Program-made: the position numbers and the translations under genes
Shown here: piece by piece, positions 6,912 through 11,410 of the stretch
Numbering within the stretch: position 1 is the stretch's first letter
How the letters are laid out: every line of letters begins with the position of its first letter
The notes under the pieces: generated by a model
The model's database searches: none
Seen by the model: only the letters and a program-made list of their open reading frames with translations
What the model was told of the DNA's origin: nothing
From: Pseudomonadota bacterium
GTDB lineage: Bacteria; Pseudomonadota; Alphaproteobacteria; Sphingomonadales; Sphingomonadaceae
Assembly (NCBI GenBank): GCA_023427285.1
Contig: JAEZBH010000284.1
Coordinates: forward strand, 1 to 11,410
DNA length: 11,410 nt
Direction of reading: 5' to 3'

Positions 6912-7696
6912 CGGGGGCGTGTGAATGTTGTCAGCGGTGTTGACATTGCGCCGTCAAGGCGGATGACCTGTCCGTTCAGGAAGGGGATGCTGACAATGGC
7001 CTCAACCAGTTTGCCATATTCCTCCGGGTGCCCGAAGCGCTTCGGGAAGGCAACATTTTCAATCAGCTTTTGTTGAAGCTCTGGCGGGGCAGAAGCAAGC
7101 CGGGGCGTCATGATCGGACCGGGGGCGATTGCGCACACGCGGACGCCAATCGGGGCAAGGTCTCGTGCCATGGAGGGGGTCATGCTGGCAATGCCCCCCT
7201 TGGAGGCGGAATAGGCGGCCTGTCCGGCTTGTCCTTCGAACGCGGCAGTTGAGGCGGTGTTGATGATAACGCCGCGTTGGCCGTCCGCATCGGGTGCATT
7301 TTTTGCGAAGGCCAGTGCGCTGAGGCGGGCCACGTTGAACGGCCCAATGAGATGGTTCCTGACCATTTCTTCGAACAGGCCCAAATCATGTACGGTGCAA
7401 TCGGCCGTGGCGGTTGGCGGGGTTGCGATGACATATCCCGCAACATTCACGCAAACAGAAAAGCGCCCAAGCGCCTGAGCTTCCCTGATCGCCGATTTGA
7501 CGTCATTTTCACTGCTCTGCTCTCCTGTTATCGCAACGGCCGGCCCATCAAGGCTCGAGACGAGCGCATTGGCTCGATCGCCATCGGTGTCGAAAACAAC
7601 CACGCCGTAGCCAATTCCAGAGAGGTGCCGCACCGTTGCTGAACCGATGCCGCCCGCACCGCCGTTTACGATCGCTGACTGTCGCTGCGTTTCCAT
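6908..7696 (-). CDS. HSD10-like short-chain dehydrogenase (3-hydroxyacyl-CoA dehydrogenase type 2)
   Basis: This 262-residue NAD-dependent short-chain dehydrogenase closely resembles the HSD10 / 3-hydroxyacyl-CoA dehydrogenase type 2 group. That group oxidises 3-hydroxyacyl-CoA, including 2-methyl-3-hydroxybutyryl-CoA, and some steroids. Group marks are GQRGVIINTAS, AFEGQAGQAAYSASKGG, MARDLAPIGVRV and PFLNGQVIRLDGAM. The glycine-rich motif is at 11-18, Asp36 at the end of strand 2 (NAD preference), the NAG-type motif NVAG at 84-87, and the catalytic set is Asn114, Ser149, Tyr162, Lys166. The usual Thr of TGxxxGxG is Asn11 here. The frame runs 28 residues further upstream to 7780, but AAAGGA lies 7 bases before the ATG at 7696 and a hairpin occupies the upstream part. 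The gene follows the TonB-dependent receptor gene by 113 bases on the same strand. The exact substrate is uncertain. Confidence 0.93.
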   Translation of the reverse strand: METQRQSAIVNGGAGGIGSATVRHLSGIGYGVVVFDTDGDRANALVSSLDGPAVAITGEQSSENDVKSAIREAQALGRFSVCVNVAGYVIATPPTATADCTVHDLGLFEEMVRNHLIGPFNVARLSALAFAKNAPDADGQRGVIINTASTAAFEGQAGQAAYSASKGGIASMTPSMARDLAPIGVRVCAIAPGPIMTPRLASAPPELQQKLIENVAFPKRFGHPEEYGKLVEAIVSIPFLNGQVIRLDGAMSTPLTTFTRPR

Positions 7697-7703
7697 TCGC
7701 AAG

Positions 7704-7709
7704 TCCTTT
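7704..7709 (-). promoter_or_regulatory. Ribosome binding site fixing the start of the HSD10-like gene
   Basis: On the minus strand this reads AAAGGA, 7 bases before the ATG at 7696. The two alternative upstream ATGs (7714 and 7780) have no comparable site, and the extra residues have no place in the dehydrogenase fold. Confidence 0.7.
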
Positions 7710-7735
7710 GACATAAGGTTTGTGTGCAGAGCGAC

Positions 7736-7763
7736 GGGGAATGCGGGTTCGATCGCATTCCCC
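7736..7763 (-). other. Perfect 10-bp hairpin between receptor and HSD10-like genes
   Basis: GGGGAATGCG (7736-7745) and CGCATTCCCC (7754-7763) form an uninterrupted 10-bp stem with an 8-base loop. It begins 47 bases after the receptor stop on the minus strand and ends 40 bases before the dehydrogenase ATG. No T-run follows on either strand, so it is not a standard intrinsic terminator. It may stabilise the receptor 3' end, set unequal expression of the two genes in one transcript, or be a protein-binding site. Confidence 0.6.
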
Positions 7764-7809
7764 TGTTCGCGCAGGCGCATCCTGATCTGAGTGAAGATGC
7801 TATGTGGGA

Positions 7810-10323
7810 CTATCCGCCGAACCGATAACGAAGGCGCAGACCATAGGTGCGCGGCTCGCCCAGAACGGCTGTCTCAACGCCCAGTGCTCCAACGCCAGGC
7901 ACAAACGCGAAGTATTTTTCCTTCAGGACGTTGACGGCAAAGAGGGAGAGATCAACTGGTGATCCTGCGATTGAAGACCAGTTGATGTTGAGGTTCAGCA
8001 GATCGAAGTCATCGACAATTCCGAGATTTGCGCCGTAGGCGGCAATGAACGCCGGGTTGTTGTAGAGGTAGGTTGATCGTTGCTTGTCTGTGTAGGTGTA
8101 GGTTGCGCCAAGCGTGATGGTGCCAACGCTCTCCTCAACCGGCAGCGTGTAGGTTGCCGTGATCGAGAATTTATTTTCCGGCGAGAGGAAAAGGCTGTTG
8201 CCTGCTTCAATCTGATTGCTGGCGATGTAGTTGGGGTCATTCACCACGATCGGATCGATGCGTTTGATCCGGGCATTCAGATAGGCGTAGCTGCCATCCA
8301 GCCGGAGACCGTGGAAAGGCATGATCGACGTCTCAACTTCGAAACCCCAGATGCGGGATTTGCCTGCGTTCACGACACCTGTGGTTGGAGCCACGGGTGC
8401 CCCCGGAGCGGGTTCAAAAGAGGCCTGCAATTGTTGATTGCGGAAGTCGTTATAAAAGGCCGAGACGTTGAGGATGCCCTGGATCGTGTCGGAAAAGCTG
8501 GCCTTGAATCCAGCTTCGTATGAATCGATCTGTTCCGGCTCAAACACCCGGTATTCAATCGGCGAGTTTGCAAAAACGCCGCCGGTGCGGTAGCCGCGCG
8601 TATATTTCAGGTAAACCAGCGTATCATAGTTTGGCTTGTAGTCGAGGCTGATCAGCCAGGTCGGTTTGCTCGATTTCTGCTCCAGACGTTCAGAGCAAGA
8701 AGGTGCCGATGTCATGTCAGTGCAGATGCCAAAGGCATCGCCGGTAAAGGGCGGCAGCACCGGGAATAAGTAGGTCAGGCGGCGGCTGGTGTTGGTATGC
8801 TTGTCCCAGGTGTAGCGAAAGCCGCCGGTTGCACTGAGCTGGTCAGAGAAATTGTAGGTGGCTTGAGAATAGAGACCAACGTTGCGGAAGTGCGTACGGC
8901 CCGTGGTCTGGTTGATCGAGCCGATATTCACCGGGAACTGGAATCCGGTCTGAGCGCTGGCGCCGATGCCGAGCACGTCAATGCACTGGAAGTTGTCCGG
9001 GTCCGTGCAGCTGATCATGATCGGGGTTTGCACGCCAACTGTTTCAAGTGGTTTGCTGATCTCCACATAGCCGCCGAATTGATAAATGAGCTTGCGATCG
9101 GCACTTGCGCCCTGAAACTGCAATTCCTCCGTGAACGTTGACTGGGCCGCTGTCTTGCCGCCCGGTATGGGGCGCAGGAAATTGAAGGCAATCTGCTGGT
9201 TGGGGATGCCAAGCATGGGAATTCCCATTGACCAGTTCGTACCGAACATCGGCCCGCGCTGCACATTGCGAAATTCGGCGTAGCTCGCAATGTTCTTGAT
9301 CGTGAGCTGCTCGCTGGCAACCCAGGTTGTTGTGTTGATGACCTGCCACTGCTCCAGTTTCGAAATCGGATCGGTCATATTTGTTTTAAGGTCGAAAAAG
9401 CCGCTTGACTGCTTCTGGTCCTCAATTTGCGGGCAAGCAAGGACAGCGCCAAATCCAAGGTTTGGCGCGCAGGCAATGGCCTTGTGCGTGCTGCCGTTGG
9501 TGTTTGAATGGGAGTAGGAGAAGATCGTGTAATTCTCGATATCAGGCGTTACATCGATGACAAGGCTCGCCCGAACGGCGGTGTAGTTGATGTCGTTGTA
9601 ATCTTTGGGGCCGATGCCGGACTTGTTGCGCAGATAGCCCTCGCGCGAATGGTCATCCGCCGCAATTCTGAGGCGCACCGTATCGCTGATCGGCACGTTT
9701 AGCGCGGCTTGAAGCCGTCGCATATCGTAATTGCCGAATGAGCCTTCAACATAGCCCTCGAAAACGTCCGTTGGCTGTTGCGGAACGAGCAGAATGGCGC
9801 CGCCTGTGGTGTTGCGACCGAACAGCGTGCCTTGCGGACCTTTCAGAATCTGCACGTTCTGAAGGTCAAAGAAGCTGCCGGGGCCTGCGCCATCGCCGCT
9901 GGGGGTGCCCTGTGCGGCACCGCGGGGCGCAACCACGTCTGCAAAATAAACGCCAACGGATGGCGGTGTTCCGATGTCCTGCACGAAGCCGCGAATTGCA
10001 AATGTCGAATTCTCAGTTCCGAAGTTCGAGTAGGCGGACAAGGACGGTGTGTAAATCGCCAGATCCTGAGAATTTGTCACGTTTCGATTTGACAATTGAT
10101 CCTGGTCGTAAACCGTGATCGAGATCGGCACATCCTGAAGGCGTTCTTCAACGCGGCGTGCCGTGACAACAATGTCGCTTAAGAGTTCGACCGAAGGTCG
10201 GCTGCTTTGCATCTCGGGGGCCGGTGAGGGCTGGTCGTTGGATGCGCCTTGTGCGGCAACAGGTGTTGCGCAGGCGATGGCGAGCGAACTCGCCGTCAGA
10301 AATGAAAATTGACGGTTCCGCAT
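7810..10323 (-). CDS. TonB-dependent outer-membrane receptor
   Basis: This 837-residue outer-membrane active transporter is powered by TonB/ExbB/ExbD. The signal peptide covers residues 1-25 (cleavage after VAAQ or nearby). A TonB box-like DIVVTA lies at 50-55, then the plug domain (about 57-180) with VQILKGPQGTLFGRNTTGGA at 157-176. A 22-strand beta barrel fills the rest, with typical motifs such as YTRGYRTGG, the EPEQIDSYEAGFKASF region near 595-610, and the end GEPRTYGLRLRYRF. Two Gly follow the usual terminal aromatic. All six mature cysteines come as close pairs (285/297, 439/447, 534/543), probably disulfide-closed surface loops. GGGGAG sits 6 bases before the ATG. It belongs to the large receptor class that sphingomonads use for aromatic, terpenoid, steroid or sugar uptake as well as iron. 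The dehydrogenase genes on both sides favour a carbon compound over a siderophore, but that is inference. Confidence 0.95.
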   Translation of the reverse strand: MRNRQFSFLTASSLAIACATPVAAQGASNDQPSPAPEMQSSRPSVELLSDIVVTARRVEERLQDVPISITVYDQDQLSNRNVTNSQDLAIYTPSLSAYSNFGTENSTFAIRGFVQDIGTPPSVGVYFADVVAPRGAAQGTPSGDGAGPGSFFDLQNVQILKGPQGTLFGRNTTGGAILLVPQQPTDVFEGYVEGSFGNYDMRRLQAALNVPISDTVRLRIAADDHSREGYLRNKSGIGPKDYNDINYTAVRASLVIDVTPDIENYTIFSYSHSNTNGSTHKAIACAPNLGFGAVLACPQIEDQKQSSGFFDLKTNMTDPISKLEQWQVINTTTWVASEQLTIKNIASYAEFRNVQRGPMFGTNWSMGIPMLGIPNQQIAFNFLRPIPGGKTAAQSTFTEELQFQGASADRKLIYQFGGYVEISKPLETVGVQTPIMISCTDPDNFQCIDVLGIGASAQTGFQFPVNIGSINQTTGRTHFRNVGLYSQATYNFSDQLSATGGFRYTWDKHTNTSRRLTYLFPVLPPFTGDAFGICTDMTSAPSCSERLEQKSSKPTWLISLDYKPNYDTLVYLKYTRGYRTGGVFANSPIEYRVFEPEQIDSYEAGFKASFSDTIQGILNVSAFYNDFRNQQLQASFEPAPGAPVAPTTGVVNAGKSRIWGFEVETSIMPFHGLRLDGSYAYLNARIKRIDPIVVNDPNYIASNQIEAGNSLFLSPENKFSITATYTLPVEESVGTITLGATYTYTDKQRSTYLYNNPAFIAAYGANLGIVDDFDLLNLNINWSSIAGSPVDLSLFAVNVLKEKYFAFVPGVGALGVETAVLGEPRTYGLRLRYRFGG

Positions 10324-10521
10324 GTTTTTCTCCCCATGAATTTTTCCTGCCCTCTGCTTTGGGGCGACTTTTTTTGGGCGGTTCTTTTGTGAGCCGCCAT
10401 ATGGTGTGAGCTACAAGGCGTCGTTGCATCAAGCTCTCCGTCAGGTGTTTTTGATGGGAATGTTGCTGACGAAAGCAGTTGATCGACGCGGTATTCCGCT
10501 CGCTGACAAATAGTGACTTTG
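10324..10521 (-). promoter_or_regulatory. Leader and presumed promoter region of the TonB-dependent receptor
   Basis: This is the part of the 311-base gap (10324-10634) between the upstream gene's terminator and the receptor start. Visible items are the ribosome site GGGGAG (10330-10335), a T7 tract on the plus strand (10369-10375) and a 5-bp stem GGCGG/CCGCC (10377-10381 with 10394-10398). I could not find a convincing -35/-10 pair. The promoter is inferred because an intrinsic terminator lies upstream and the receptor must have its own start. No small gene is supported here. Confidence 0.4.
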
Positions 10522-10555
10522 AAAAAATGGGGTGCAAAAGACTCGTATGCACCCC
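10522..10555 (-). terminator. Intrinsic terminator of the FabG-like dehydrogenase gene
   Basis: On the minus strand GGGGTGCA pairs with TGCACCCC (10548-10555 with 10529-10536), 8 bp with an 11-base loop, followed by A and then T6 (10527-10522). It lies about 80 bases after the dehydrogenase stop and separates that gene from the receptor transcript. Confidence 0.82.
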
Positions 10556-10634
10556 GAGCGGCAGCTTGGTGGAGGATGTTGAATTCTTTTCTGCCTTTTC
10601 TATTTGATATGCAGCGGGAGTGGAGCATTGCGCG

Positions 10635-11384
10635 TTACATCCATGACCCGCCATTCACATTGATTTCCTGGCCGGTAATGTAGCTCGCCCGGTCAGAGCA
10701 CAGAAATTCGCAGGCCGCCGCAATGTCTTCAGGCGTGCCAGCGCGCGCAATCGGTACGAGTTGCGCCAGGGTTTCGATCGGAGGCACATCGCCCGTGCTT
10801 TCACTTCGCCGCGCCAGTGGCGTGTCTACCAGAGACGGCGGAATAGTGTTGACGGTGATGCCGTGGGCGGCAAATTCACGCGCAAGCGAACGCGTCAGTC
10901 CGATGACGCCTCCCTTGGAAGCCGCATAATGCGCCCGGTCGAACGCGCCTGATTGGGCAGCCTGCGAGGAAATGGTGACAATGCGGCCCCATTTGGCCTC
11001 AATCATGTCTGGCAAGGCTGGCTGAATGGTGTGAAAGACACCGGTCAGGTTGATATCGATCATGCGTTGCCAGGTTTCAGAGGGAAGCGTCAGAAACTTC
11101 TGCCCCTCGGAAATGCCTGCGTTGGCAATCACGATGCTGATGGGGCCAAGCTCGGCACGGATTGCAGCATATGCGGCATCCATCTGATCCCGATTTGAAA
11201 CATCGACTGTTCGGGCAAGGATTTGTGCGCCGGTTGCTTGAAGCGCCGCACTTTCCCGCTCCAGCGCTTCGGCCTGAACATCCAGCATCGCAACCGGATG
11301 ACCATTCCGGGCAAAGAGCTGGCTGATCCCAAGGCCGATGCCTGAGGCTCCGCCTGTCACGACAACGACACGCTGCGAATTCAT
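10635..11384 (-). CDS. FabG-like short-chain dehydrogenase/reductase
   Basis: This 249-residue classical short-chain dehydrogenase uses NAD(H) or NADP(H) to interconvert a hydroxyl and a keto group. Motifs are TGGASGIG (10-17), Asp35 at the end of the second strand (favours NAD), Asp61-Val62 for the adenine pocket, ANAG (87-90), and catalytic Asn112, Ser139 or Ser140, Tyr153 and Lys157 (HYAASKGG). The segment after strand 6 reads IPPSLVDTP where most members have APG.I.TP, a small departure near the substrate/cofactor loop. The C-terminus is GQEINVNGGSWM. Length is standard. A strong GGGGAGG (11390-11396) lies 5 bases before the ATG. It has its own terminator, so it may end an operon that starts outside the window. 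A role in fatty-acid synthesis is less likely than catabolism given the neighbours; the substrate is unknown. Confidence 0.92.
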   Translation of the reverse strand: MNSQRVVVVTGGASGIGLGISQLFARNGHPVAMLDVQAEALERESAALQATGAQILARTVDVSNRDQMDAAYAAIRAELGPISIVIANAGISEGQKFLTLPSETWQRMIDINLTGVFHTIQPALPDMIEAKWGRIVTISSQAAQSGAFDRAHYAASKGGVIGLTRSLAREFAAHGITVNTIPPSLVDTPLARRSESTGDVPPIETLAQLVPIARAGTPEDIAAACEFLCSDRASYITGQEINVNGGSWM

Positions 11385-11410
11385 TGATACCTCCCCGTTT
11401 GATGCTGCCC

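Noticed and set aside
7697..7780. Upstream extension of the HSD10-like gene by 28 residues
   Set aside because: The AAAGGA site 7 bases before 7696, the hairpin at 7736-7763 and the normal family N-terminus all favour the shorter protein.
10148..10654. 168-codon minus-strand frame across the receptor leader
   Set aside because: It overlaps the receptor N-terminus in another frame and spans the intrinsic terminator at 10522-10555; composition is not protein-like.

Overview
The window looks like chromosomal DNA of an alphaproteobacterium, most likely a sphingomonad. The grounds are moderately high GC, a TonB-dependent receptor and short-chain dehydrogenases of the style abundant in that group, and a long (about 617-residue) IlvD. 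This assignment is inferred from protein style, not from a marker gene. No RNA gene, CRISPR array, insertion sequence or phage gene was seen.

Region 1 (1-2927) is a type I secretion system. It holds the C-terminal end of an ABC exporter ATPase and an HlyD-family adaptor that overlaps it by 4 bases. Facing them on the minus strand is the TolC-family outer-membrane channel. The three parts of the trans-envelope channel are together but in two converging transcription units. The secreted substrate is not in the window.

Region 2 (3066-5984) has a LysR-type regulator divergent from ilvD (dihydroxy-acid dehydratase, branched-chain amino acid synthesis) across an AT-rich shared promoter region. ilvD is broken by a one-base deletion between 4336 and 4337. 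Adding one base restores a full-length protein whose metal and cluster ligands fall at E. coli numbering. Two intrinsic terminators stand in tandem behind ilvD.

Region 3 (6048-11410) has a TetR-family regulator with a possible operator/promoter. It converges, across a palindromic intergenic repeat, on three minus-strand genes. In transcription order these are a FabG-like short-chain dehydrogenase, a TonB-dependent receptor and an HSD10-like 3-hydroxyacyl-CoA dehydrogenase. An intrinsic terminator separates the first gene from the receptor. A perfect 10-bp hairpin lies between the receptor and the last gene. The set fits uptake of a hydrophobic or scarce compound and its oxidation, but the substrate cannot be read from the sequence.

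The most notable points are the ilvD frameshift, the three close cysteine pairs in the receptor, the intergenic palindromic element whose arm supplies a stop codon, and the hairpin between receptor and dehydrogenase. I saw no evidence for a wholly new biological system.
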